From Parcubacteria group bacterium GW2011_GWA2_45_30 (GTDB lineage: Bacteria > Patescibacteriota > Minisyncoccia > Sungbacterales > HO2-52-23): a stretch of DNA of 18,484 nt. The stretch lies in the NCBI GenBank assembly GCA_001001625.1, contig LCKU01000022.1:1-18484 (forward strand), written 5' to 3'. A model generated the notes under the pieces. That model was not told where the DNA came from. It made no database searches and was given only the letters and a program-made list of their open reading frames with translations. This document shows positions 1 to 7,027 of the stretch, piece after piece. Position numbers and translations under genes: made by a program. Numbering within the stretch: the first letter of the stretch is position 1; each line of letters begins with the position of its first letter.

Positions 1-3
1 GGC

Positions 4-31
4 TTGACGAAAAAATTCGTAGTGATAATAT
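4..31 (+). promoter_or_regulatory. sigma70-type promoter for a leaderless mRNA
   Basis: A -35 box TTGACG (4-9) and a -10 box TAATAT (26-31) are separated by 16 bases. The expected transcription start, about seven bases after the -10 box, coincides with the ATG at 38. The transcript would therefore have no leader, which fits the lack of a Shine-Dalgarno sequence before that ATG. Confidence 0.6.
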
Positions 32-37
32 ACCACC

Positions 38-505
38 ATGTTCAAAAATATGACAAAATTTGCCGGAGTGATGATTGCGATTGTGCTGGTGGGAGGGCTG
101 GTTCTTTTGATCATGCAGTATATCCGCTACCGTTATTCGCCCGAATACCGCGTTGAGAAAAATTTAAAAGAAATTGAAAAACAATACGCCGAGGACTCTT
201 ATGGTGGAAATACGCCGGAAGAGACCCTGGCGCTTTTTATTTCCGCGCTAAAAGCCGGGGACACGGATTTGGCTGCCAAATATTTTGTGCTGGACGCGCA
301 AGAACAATGGCGCGAGGATTTAGCGGTGATGAAGGAGAAGGAATTATTAGGTGAGATGATTAAAGATTTAGAACGAAAAAAATATAAATACTCAATTTCT
401 GACGGACAAATTGGATTTGATATTGCAAATGATCAAAATGAAATAGCATTAACAATTTTGGTGGGTCGCGGTCCCAATACTAAATGGAAAATAGTAGATT
501 TCTAA
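38..505 (+). CDS. small membrane-anchored protein of unknown function
   Basis: The protein has 155 residues. A hydrophobic segment near residues 8-28 is followed by Arg/Tyr and then a charged, mostly helical region, so it is probably a single-pass membrane protein with an extracytoplasmic C-terminal domain. The pattern of a TPEETLALFISALKAGD helix followed by alternating strands and a KWKIVDF end recalls NTF2-like or DUF4878-like lipoprotein folds, in which a helix with 'F..AL..GD' precedes a curved sheet; this is inference from pattern only. The ATG at 38 falls at the predicted transcription start. Its 3' end overlaps the next gene by 22 bases in another frame, so the two are probably co-transcribed. 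I do not recognise a specific family. Confidence 0.75.
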   Translation: MFKNMTKFAGVMIAIVLVGGLVLLIMQYIRYRYSPEYRVEKNLKEIEKQYAEDSYGGNTPEETLALFISALKAGDTDLAAKYFVLDAQEQWREDLAVMKEKELLGEMIKDLERKKYKYSISDGQIGFDIANDQNEIALTILVGRGPNTKWKIVDF

Positions 506-3500
506 TAAAATCTTTTTATACAATAATATGGGGAGGGACACTTTTTGTGCTCCCTTTTTTTACATTTGGATATGACGATAAAACCACGCATCCGGCCTTA
601 ACCCAAGAAATCGTTAAGTTTTTCAATGCTTCCTATCCGGAAAAACAGATTAACAATACAGATGCAGAAAAAATTATTCAAGGAAGCATAGATGAAGACA
701 CACAAACCCGCTGGCTGTACCACTTTTATGATCCGGTATATAACCGAGGGTTGGTTTTGGAAGATGACGCCTTTCCCAAAGACCCGAATCTAGCCTTGGT
801 GGCATCCGGCGCCAAATCCGAATGGGAAAGTTCCAAAACATGGGGAACTAATTCGGAATTGCAATCGGGAATTATAGAAAATTTATCTGCCGGAATTTTT
901 ACCGAATATTTTTCCGGAAACAAGGATTATTCCTGGAATCGGGCAATTTATGAATACGCCTGGGAAGACAAAAATCGCGGACTTTTATCGCTTGGACATA
1001 TTTTGCATTTAATTGAGGATGCCAGCGTGCCGGATCATACCCGCAATGACGCTCATCCGCAGTTTTTGGATTTAGGATCTCCGTATGAGGCGTGGACCAA
1101 AAAATTCACGCGCCAGACCATAAATTCATCCTTAACCGGAGAAAAACCGATTATCTTTTCAAATATCGGAAACTATTTTGATTCATTGGCAAATTATTCA
1201 AACAATAATTTTTTTAGTAAAGATACAGTATTTATAAAAGAATTTAAAACTCCAGTTATAAGTTTTTATCGAATCGAAAACTTATCCGACAGTTTAGTTA
1301 GTAAATTTGGATACGGATACATTAATGGTGACTTATATAAACTTGTAAGGATAAATGTTGAATTCTCGTGGAAAGATGCCCTAGACGACAAAGAAGATGA
1401 ATTTTTAATAACAGATCGAGATAACTTAATTCTCACCGACTATTGGACCCGTCTTTCCAAACAATCAGTTCTGCACGGGGCCGGAGTTATTAAACTTTTT
1501 TTGGATGAAGTGGAAAAAGAAAAACAAACCAAAACTCTTTACAACAAAAACCGCTCCTGGATCGGAAAAACTTACGACGCCGTATCAAATACCGTATCCG
1601 GCTGGTGGGATTCAACCACCAATGCGGTATCAAATGTTTATACAAATTTGGCCGGAAGTGTTTTTAGTTTGGGAACAGATGATGCTGAAAGTAGTCCCTC
1701 CATAGAGTCGGGAACTAAAAATAACGAACCGGGGACTGATTTACAAAGTAGTCCCTTGACCAGCTCGGGAACTAATTTGCAAGGTAGTCCCTCCACAAGG
1801 TCGGGAACTATAAATAGCGGGTCGGGAATTAATTATCCGCCACAGATTGCGGGTGTAAGTATTGCGTTTAATCCGATTCCTACAGCGCCGCCTGTCTCGC
1901 CGCCAAGTTCCAATACATCTTCAATTGTTCCGATTGCCGGAGGAGGCGGAGCTCCACCTGCGCCAACGCCTCCGGAGCCGGAACCATCACCTACGACTCC
2001 CCCGCCGGAACCTGAACCCGAACCGTCACCACCCGAGCCCCCGCCTCAAACTCCCCCATCTGAACCAGAGCCGGAACCGGAACCGCCGCCGGACACCGAA
2101 CCGCCCGACATAACGCTCAATATTCACGAGTGCGCCGATTCCCTCTCGCCCGACACCTGCCTGCTTGCTTCCACTACCATCACTTTAATCTGGTCGTCTG
2201 TGGCCTCGGACCTTTTATACTACGAGATTTCCTGCGAATCTGCGGGAAATGCCTGCCCGGATTTTTTAACCAGAACCACCAGCGCGACTTCAACCACATA
2301 TTATACGCCACCGCTTCCGGCAAAATATATTTTTTCCGCCAAAGCAGTTGATATAAATGGAAACGTAAGCAACCCGACCGCTAAAACCGTGGAAATTTAT
2401 TTGCGACCGCTCGTAATCAACGAAATCGCCTGGATGGGAACTTCCAGCGACCAACCAAATGATGAATGGATTGAATTAAAAAACCTGACCGAGTACCCGA
2501 TCACACTTAACCAGTGGCTGCTCCGTTCCAAAACCGACAACACGCCATATATAAAACTTAGCGGAGAGATTCCGACAAACGGTTTTATCGTATTGGAAAG
2601 AACTGATGAAACAACGATTTCCGACCAAACAGCGCATCAAATATATACCGGATCGCTAATAAATCATCCGGCCGAGGTTCTGGAACTTTCACGCGCATCT
2701 TCAACCGTGGATGAAACACCGGCCATAGAAGCATGCAACGGATGGTGGTGCGGGGGCGAAGCCGGAGGCGCGTATTATTCCATGGAACGGCACGATCCGG
2801 AAGATGAAGGGACGGATCCGACAAACTGGGGAACTTGGCAAGGATTTTTGCAAAACGGGAAAAATGCGGATGGTGTAAAAATAAACGGCACCCCGGGCGC
2901 TAGAAACACCGTCAATTATCTGATTTCGCGCGGCGGCACCGCTCTTATATCCGACAAGACATTGAAAAAACAAAACAGCCCCTATATTATTCCGCAATAT
3001 TTTGCGATTACGCCGGATGCTACACTTACGCTTGAGCCGGGTACGGTAATAAAGTTCCTGCAAGGCGGATCCATTTTAGCTGAAGGAAAAATACTTGCCG
3101 CCGGATCCGCGGAAAATCCGGCGGTATTTACTTCCTTCAAAGATGATGAATATGCGGGCGATACAAATCAGGATGGTTCGACAAGCTCACCACAGGCGCG
3201 AGATTGGAGTTCAATCAAACTCCGCGGCCCGGGATCGCAATTTGATCATGCGATTTTTCGCTTTGGAGGAATTCCGGATTCTTTGGGCGAATCCTGGGCC
3301 ATGCTGCGCGCCAATGACACGGATATATCGGTAAAAAATTCGGTGTTTGAGAAATCCGGCGCCTATGGATTATGGCTTGCCAACACCTCCGGAGTTATTG
3401 AATCCAGCGTCATGCGCGATAATACAGATGGAGGGCAGGCGGACGGAGTTGGGCTGGTGGCCACGGACGGAAATTTAGAAATCCGCGGAAACACTTTTGA

Positions 3501-4368
3501 AAATAACGGAATGGGCCTGCGGCTTACATCAGCCGGAGCCGAACACTCGTTAAAAATAACGGAAAATATTTTCCGGCAAAATGAATCATTCGCCGCGCAA
3601 TCCATTGGCGCGTACCCGGAATTTTCCGAAAACACGGCGATGGAAAACGGAATTAACGGAATTAACATCCAGGGCACGGTTCAAAAGGACTTTACGCTTT
3701 GGGCCGATCTGCCATATGTAATTCAAAACACTGTCTATATGGTGGAGCCCGAAAAAATTCTGACTATAAAACCGGGAACGATCTTAAAATTTCAAGGAGG
3801 CGGAGGAATTAATGTGCAGGGAGTTTTGAATGCGATAGGGACCGAAGATCAAAAAATAGTATTTACATCTCTCTATGATGACGAATACGGAGGCGATACG
3901 GACGGAACCACAACCCCAACCGTTGCCGCGGGAGATTGGATGAATATCTCGTTTCTTGATGGAAGCGCGGGGTCGAGCTTGGAACATGCAACTATAAAAT
4001 TCGGGGGGACAAAATCCATGATCAATCCAAACCCCGGCGCGCTGCGCGCAGAAAATTCTTCGTTTGAATTGGACAATGTTGTCGTGGACAATAATTATCT
4101 GGCCGGAATTTTTCTCAAAAGTTCTTCCAGCGCGGTTATAAAAAATTCTATCATCCAAAATCATCAGGCGCCAAACATCCCCTCGCCATCCGAACCGTCC
4201 TACGGGCTGTTTCTGGAAAATTCATCAGCCGCGCTGGAGAGTGTTTTATTCCGCGCCAATAAAGTCGGGATAATCGCCCTGGCAAGTTCCACGATTTCGG
4301 CAACCAACATTACGTTTGAAGGAAACGAGAACGAGACCGATACTATTCCCACGGACCTTTTACCGTGA
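484..4368 (+). CDS. large exported multidomain protein: phospholipase C/S1-P1-like domain, Pro-rich linker, Ig-like, lamin-tail and beta-helix repeats
   Basis: 1294 residues. An N-terminal hydrophobic segment (about 10-30) looks like a signal peptide. Residues about 35-350 resemble the helical zinc-dependent phospholipase C/S1-P1 nuclease fold: THPALT near the start, RWLYHFYDP, then GHILHLIEDASVPDHT, giving His172, His175, Asp179 and His185 as possible metal ligands. A linker with SPxxxSGT repeats (about 400-455) and a Pro/Glu-rich stretch (about 460-545) follow. Next come an Ig-like domain starting at DTEPPDITL (about 537-640) and a lamin-tail domain (about 643-810, starting LVINEIAWMG, with NDEWIELKN). 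Two parallel beta-helix blocks begin at TLTLEPGTVIKF (about 847) and ILTIKPGTILKF (about 1092), each followed by a 'FTS..DDEYxGDT' segment and a GDW/RDW. It is probably secreted or surface-displayed. The start at 484 is the only in-frame ATG before the signal segment and has no clear ribosome binding site. Confidence 0.85.
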   Translation: MENSRFLIKSFYTIIWGGTLFVLPFFTFGYDDKTTHPALTQEIVKFFNASYPEKQINNTDAEKIIQGSIDEDTQTRWLYHFYDPVYNRGLVLEDDAFPKDPNLALVASGAKSEWESSKTWGTNSELQSGIIENLSAGIFTEYFSGNKDYSWNRAIYEYAWEDKNRGLLSLGHILHLIEDASVPDHTRNDAHPQFLDLGSPYEAWTKKFTRQTINSSLTGEKPIIFSNIGNYFDSLANYSNNNFFSKDTVFIKEFKTPVISFYRIENLSDSLVSKFGYGYINGDLYKLVRINVEFSWKDALDDKEDEFLITDRDNLILTDYWTRLSKQSVLHGAGVIKLFLDEVEKEKQTKTLYNKNRSWIGKTYDAVSNTVSGWWDSTTNAVSNVYTNLAGSVFSLGTDDAESSPSIESGTKNNEPGTDLQSSPLTSSGTNLQGSPSTRSGTINSGSGINYPPQIAGVSIAFNPIPTAPPVSPPSSNTSSIVPIAGGGGAPPAPTPPEPEPSPTTPPPEPEPEPSPPEPPPQTPPSEPEPEPEPPPDTEPPDITLNIHECADSLSPDTCLLASTTITLIWSSVASDLLYYEISCESAGNACPDFLTRTTSATSTTYYTPPLPAKYIFSAKAVDINGNVSNPTAKTVEIYLRPLVINEIAWMGTSSDQPNDEWIELKNLTEYPITLNQWLLRSKTDNTPYIKLSGEIPTNGFIVLERTDETTISDQTAHQIYTGSLINHPAEVLELSRASSTVDETPAIEACNGWWCGGEAGGAYYSMERHDPEDEGTDPTNWGTWQGFLQNGKNADGVKINGTPGARNTVNYLISRGGTALISDKTLKKQNSPYIIPQYFAITPDATLTLEPGTVIKFLQGGSILAEGKILAAGSAENPAVFTSFKDDEYAGDTNQDGSTSSPQARDWSSIKLRGPGSQFDHAIFRFGGIPDSLGESWAMLRANDTDISVKNSVFEKSGAYGLWLANTSGVIESSVMRDNTDGGQADGVGLVATDGNLEIRGNTFENNGMGLRLTSAGAEHSLKITENIFRQNESFAAQSIGAYPEFSENTAMENGINGINIQGTVQKDFTLWADLPYVIQNTVYMVEPEKILTIKPGTILKFQGGGGINVQGVLNAIGTEDQKIVFTSLYDDEYGGDTDGTTTPTVAAGDWMNISFLDGSAGSSLEHATIKFGGTKSMINPNPGALRAENSSFELDNVVVDNNYLAGIFLKSSSSAVIKNSIIQNHQAPNIPSPSEPSYGLFLENSSAALESVLFRANKVGIIALASSTISATNITFEGNENETDTIPTDLLP
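1692..1810 (+). repeat. three in-frame 26-base hairpin repeats within the linker of the large exported protein
   Basis: Units at 1692-1717, 1749-1774 and 1785-1810 are each exactly 26 bases. Each starts TAGTCCCT and ends TCGGGAACTA, with 8 variable bases between. The ends are imperfectly complementary (TAGT-CCC against GGG-A-ACTA), so each can form a small hairpin. The offsets (57 and 36 bases) keep every unit in the same frame, encoding SP...SGT. They differ from ordinary codon-level repeats in that the ends are conserved at the DNA level and pair with each other. Confidence 0.7.
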
Positions 4369-4413
4369 TACGCTTAGAACAGCTCATAATATAAGCCACG
4401 GGCGGAAAAAGCC

Positions 4414-4717
4414 ATGATAGATAAGGAAGCCGCGAACCTTGATGATTATCTTACCGGGCTGGCGCAGGAACTTGCCGACATACTTTCTGCAAATTTATTG
4501 CTCGATCACACAACCACGGACGAGGCGATGAAACGCGCTCGCGACATACGGGAAGAAATTGAATCATACGGCATCCTCACAACCTATACCGGCAAACTTT
4601 CCGATGAATCTTTCAGATATCAAAATCGCGGTAACGCTCCTCAAACCCAAAAGCGATATGTCGCCCGAGGCGAAGGAAATTTACCAAAAATGGCTTCAGT
4701 CCAGACAGAAAAAATAA
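4414..4717 (+). pseudogene. small helical protein, apparently frameshifted by a 13-base duplication
   Basis: The frame opening at the ATG at 4414 encodes a helical segment (MIDKEAANLDDYLTGLAQEL through TYTGKLSD, about 63 residues). That frame then runs on through a transcription terminator to 4800, which is unlikely for a real end. A second frame opens at 4604 (MNLSDIKIAVTLLKP) and stops at 4717, directly at the terminator, ending in IYQKWLQSRQKK. At the junction 4594-4606 and 4607-4619 are imperfect tandem copies (10 of 13 bases). Removing one copy joins the frames as TGKLSD-IKIAVTLL, giving a protein of about 96 residues. Function unknown. It may be a recent mutation, a sequencing error, or two overlapping genes. 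As read, the first frame is 4414-4800 (128 residues). Confidence 0.6.
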
Positions 4718-4740
4718 GCCCATGTCAAAAGGGCTTTTTT
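4716..4740 (+). terminator. Rho-independent terminator
   Basis: AAGCCC (4716-4721) pairs with GGGCTT (4731-4736), followed by a T run. It starts inside the stop codon of the second frame of the small gene and supports 4717 as that gene's true end. Confidence 0.75.
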
Positions 4741-4796
4741 GTTAAAAAAAATTACCACCAAAAGACACAATGTTCCCTCCTTAAGAAAGCCCCTAA

Positions 4797-4970
4797 GTGA
4801 GTGATTGCGGTTTTTGTATATTGTAATTTAAGATAATGGGAGGCGCGATTTGCTCGGTTTCTCCGACATTATGTCGGAGAAAAATCGCGCCGACCTTTAG
4901 CGAGACGACCGCTGGAGTCGCCGAGTCGTGTCTGAAATTGCAATAGACGAAACCCGCACAAACGAGCGAG
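4797..4970 (+). repeat. structured dispersed repeat, copy A
   Basis: It begins GTGAGTG then ATTGCGG (4804-4810). Outer stem P1: 4819-4835 pairs with 4929-4945 (14 Watson-Crick pairs, two G-T wobbles, one mismatch), extended by GCGG (4807-4810) with CCGC (4954-4957). P2: GGCGCGATTT (4842-4851) with AAATCGCGCC (4882-4891), capped by an inner hairpin (4858-4869 with 4871-4882) after a one-sided GCTCGG bulge. P3: CGAC (4906-4909) with GTCG (4917-4920). It fills most of the 4718-5031 gap; no gene is seen in it. Confidence 0.85.
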
Positions 4971-5031
4971 TTTGCTTTTTATTTTTTGAGTTGTTAGACT
5001 AACCTTAAGCTTTTTGAAAAAATGGATTGCC

Positions 5032-6375
5032 ATGAAACAATTGCTACAAGCCCCTTTCCTGCTTATTTTTATACTGATTTTCGCGCCTTACGCCCATTCC
5101 GAAGTTACCGCGGAAAAATGCCAAAAAGATCCGGATTGCGTAAATTACTATGGCGAACTCGGAAACAAGAATTTCGAAGTCCTAAAAGAAATAAGAGATC
5201 GCTATGTAGAAGAAGTTAGTTTCGAAAAATTAGTCGCTGCGTTCCGCCAAGGCGGGATGGCGCGGGTATTTTCTTTGCTGGATTACCACAGCGAATATGT
5301 CATGGCCGCGCAAAAAGACAAAAAAAATAAAGCATATAAACCCTTTGGCGGCATAGGCATAGAAATGGGAGAAATCAACCAAAAAATAACCATCTTCGGG
5401 CTCATCAGAAACGGACCGGCCATTAAATCGGGAAAAATCAAAAGGGGAGACATCATCCTGGCGGTGGAAGATAAATCTACGAAGGGAATTTCTAAAGACG
5501 AAGTAAACAAACTTATACGCGGAAAGGTTGGCCAAGATGTGGTTCTAACGCTGTTGCGCGAAGGACCGCCGCCGCTTGAATTTACCATAACTTTGACGCG
5601 GGAATTGATTGATGACAATATTTTAACCTCGGATGTAATCGGCAATATCGGCTATATAAAACTGCGGCAATTTGAAAAAGGCATGTCCGCTAAAATGCGC
5701 GAAATAATTTCTGATTTTCCCGCCAATACCGTTGGCCTGATTCTTGATCTAAGAAAAAATCTCGGCGGAGCCCTAACCGAGGCTTTCAGGGTCAGCGCAC
5801 TTTTTTTAGAACGCGAACAATTTATCGGAAAAATAGTGCAGCGCAAAAGAATAATCCAAAACTTTGCTGCCGGCAGCAGGCCGGAAGAAAGCGAGCGGAT
5901 TACATTGCCCCTGGTTATACTTGTTGACTCGCTATCTGCCAGCGCTTCGGAAATAGTAGCATCCACTCTGCAGGATAATAACAGGGCCGTGATTATCGGC
6001 ATGCCCACTTTTGGCAAAGCAACTTCACAGAGCCTGTATGGTTATTACGAAAATGATGAATACTGGAAAGGGGTCCTGCAAGGAGATTACTTCGCCATAA
6101 CCGACGGACTAATTTACCGGCCCAACGGCAAAACCCTGCAAGGCAAAGGATTAATTCCAGACATAATCATAGCCAGCGGGGAAGGCGAGGACGTGGAAAA
6201 AATTATGTCCGAGGAAATTGTTTCGGAAAGAATTACTCCCGGCCACTTAAAAGGAGAGGAAGAAAGCACGCTGACTCCGGATGAAAAAATGCGGTTTGAA
6301 CTACTAAAAGAGGACCGGCAGCTTTACGCATCCTTTGAATTCTTGCGGATATTGAACAGGAGGCAGAAGACATGA
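5032..6375 (+). CDS. S41 family C-terminal processing peptidase (CtpA/Prc-like), secreted
   Basis: A serine protease of the CtpA type with a Ser/Lys dyad, acting outside the membrane. 447 residues from the ATG at 5032. Residues 1-24 form a signal peptide (MKQ, then a long hydrophobic core, AHS-E cleavage). A PDZ domain spans about 105-185 (GGIGIEMGE to LTLLREG), then the S41 core: GYIKLRQF, GLILDLRKNLGG (family RNNPGG), SLSASASE with the nucleophile Ser in SASASE (302-307), and Lys329 in PTFGKATSQ (family FGKGSVQ). The C terminus has YRPNGKTLQGKGLIPDI, typical of the family. An in-frame TTG at 5014 would add six residues; I chose the ATG because it gives a standard signal peptide. The stop overlaps the next start as ATGA, so the two genes are translationally coupled. 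Likely roles are trimming or degrading exported proteins. Confidence 0.93.
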   Translation: MKQLLQAPFLLIFILIFAPYAHSEVTAEKCQKDPDCVNYYGELGNKNFEVLKEIRDRYVEEVSFEKLVAAFRQGGMARVFSLLDYHSEYVMAAQKDKKNKAYKPFGGIGIEMGEINQKITIFGLIRNGPAIKSGKIKRGDIILAVEDKSTKGISKDEVNKLIRGKVGQDVVLTLLREGPPPLEFTITLTRELIDDNILTSDVIGNIGYIKLRQFEKGMSAKMREIISDFPANTVGLILDLRKNLGGALTEAFRVSALFLEREQFIGKIVQRKRIIQNFAAGSRPEESERITLPLVILVDSLSASASEIVASTLQDNNRAVIIGMPTFGKATSQSLYGYYENDEYWKGVLQGDYFAITDGLIYRPNGKTLQGKGLIPDIIIASGEGEDVEKIMSEEIVSERITPGHLKGEEESTLTPDEKMRFELLKEDRQLYASFEFLRILNRRQKT

Positions 6376-6905
6376 CGCGATTAGCCGGAGCATGCCTGAT
6401 ACTGGCATTATTCATTTGTCCGGAAGAAATAGCAGGCAAGGATCATTACGAATTAACCTTTGTTGCTTCAAATGAAGAAGTTGACATCGCCTTAAATAAA
6501 AGCGAGGCGTTAAGGGGACTAGCCGTAAGAAACGAATTTTATGATGCCGCGGATCAGAAAACCAAAGAAAAAATGGACAACCTTGTAAACAGCATCAAAA
6601 ACAACCTTCAACCGATATTCATTTATGGCCAGTCACTGCGCCTTGAAATTTTGGAATCATGGTTTCCGCAAGCTAAAGGATATTTCAGGTGCCAACCGAC
6701 CATGGCCGGAGCTTTCTCCACCCTGCCAGTGAATGAAGAATTGCAAAATAGTACCGAGGATGGATATTTGCCCGGTAAAACTTTTCTGATGTGCGATCCG
6801 GATGATACGGCAAAATCGGAGCAGGAATTCCGGGAATATATTTCCGCTTTCTGGCTTACGGAGAAACAGGACATCCGAGAGGAAGGATATGCCACTCTTA
6901 ATTAG
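6372..6905 (+). CDS. exported protein of unknown function coupled to the S41 protease
   Basis: 177 residues. The N terminus MTRLAGACLILALFICPEEI looks like a signal peptide; the Cys at 17 has Ile before it, so a lipobox is not convincing. The mature part is acidic and mostly helical, with cysteines in FRCQP and FLMCDPDD that could form a disulfide outside the cell. The start overlaps the protease stop in an ATGA, and a terminator follows the stop, so it is the last gene of this transcript. Being coupled to a CtpA-like protease suggests a partner, adaptor or substrate, by inference only. I do not recognise the family. Confidence 0.8.
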   Translation: MTRLAGACLILALFICPEEIAGKDHYELTFVASNEEVDIALNKSEALRGLAVRNEFYDAADQKTKEKMDNLVNSIKNNLQPIFIYGQSLRLEILESWFPQAKGYFRCQPTMAGAFSTLPVNEELQNSTEDGYLPGKTFLMCDPDDTAKSEQEFREYISAFWLTEKQDIREEGYATLN

Positions 6906-6913
6906 CCCAAATT

Positions 6914-6945
6914 AAAACCAATCGTTTGCTAACGACTGGTTTTTT
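6914..6945 (+). terminator. Rho-independent terminator after the protease operon
   Basis: AAAACCA (6914-6920) and TCGT (6922-6925) pair with ACGA (6932-6935) and TGGTTTT (6937-6943), with one opposed A/C mismatch and a T run. It lies just after the stop at 6905. Confidence 0.75.
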
Positions 6946-6950
6946 AAATC

Positions 6951-6979
6951 TTGCCAAAAACTTATTTCCATGCTACAAA
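6951..6979 (+). promoter_or_regulatory. possible promoter for the ERAP1-like gene
   Basis: TTGCCA (6951-6956) and TACAAA (6974-6979) are 17 bases apart, with the predicted start about 40 bases before the ATG at 7028. The -10 box matches only 4 of 6, so this is weak. Confidence 0.3.
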
Positions 6980-7027
6980 TTACACTATTCTTTGACAACA
7001 AAAAAGCCGAGTCGAAAGGAATAAAAA

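Noticed and set aside
1862..2113. Arg/His-rich frame over the proline-rich linker
   Set aside because: A frame shadow of the repetitive Pro/Glu codons of the large protein.
4797..4970. Classic transposon (IS or MITE with target duplication)
   Set aside because: No transposase lies in the window and no convincing target-site duplications flank copies A or B. GCGAGTG recurs only at the 5' side, with looser GAGCRA at the 3' side. A mobile origin is possible but not shown.
5014..5031. TTG start for the S41 protease
   Set aside because: The ATG at 5032 gives a standard signal peptide; the extra six residues add nothing.
6372..6440. Lipoprotein signal in the gene after the protease
   Set aside because: The residue before Cys17 is Ile, which does not fit a lipobox; an ordinary signal peptide is more likely.
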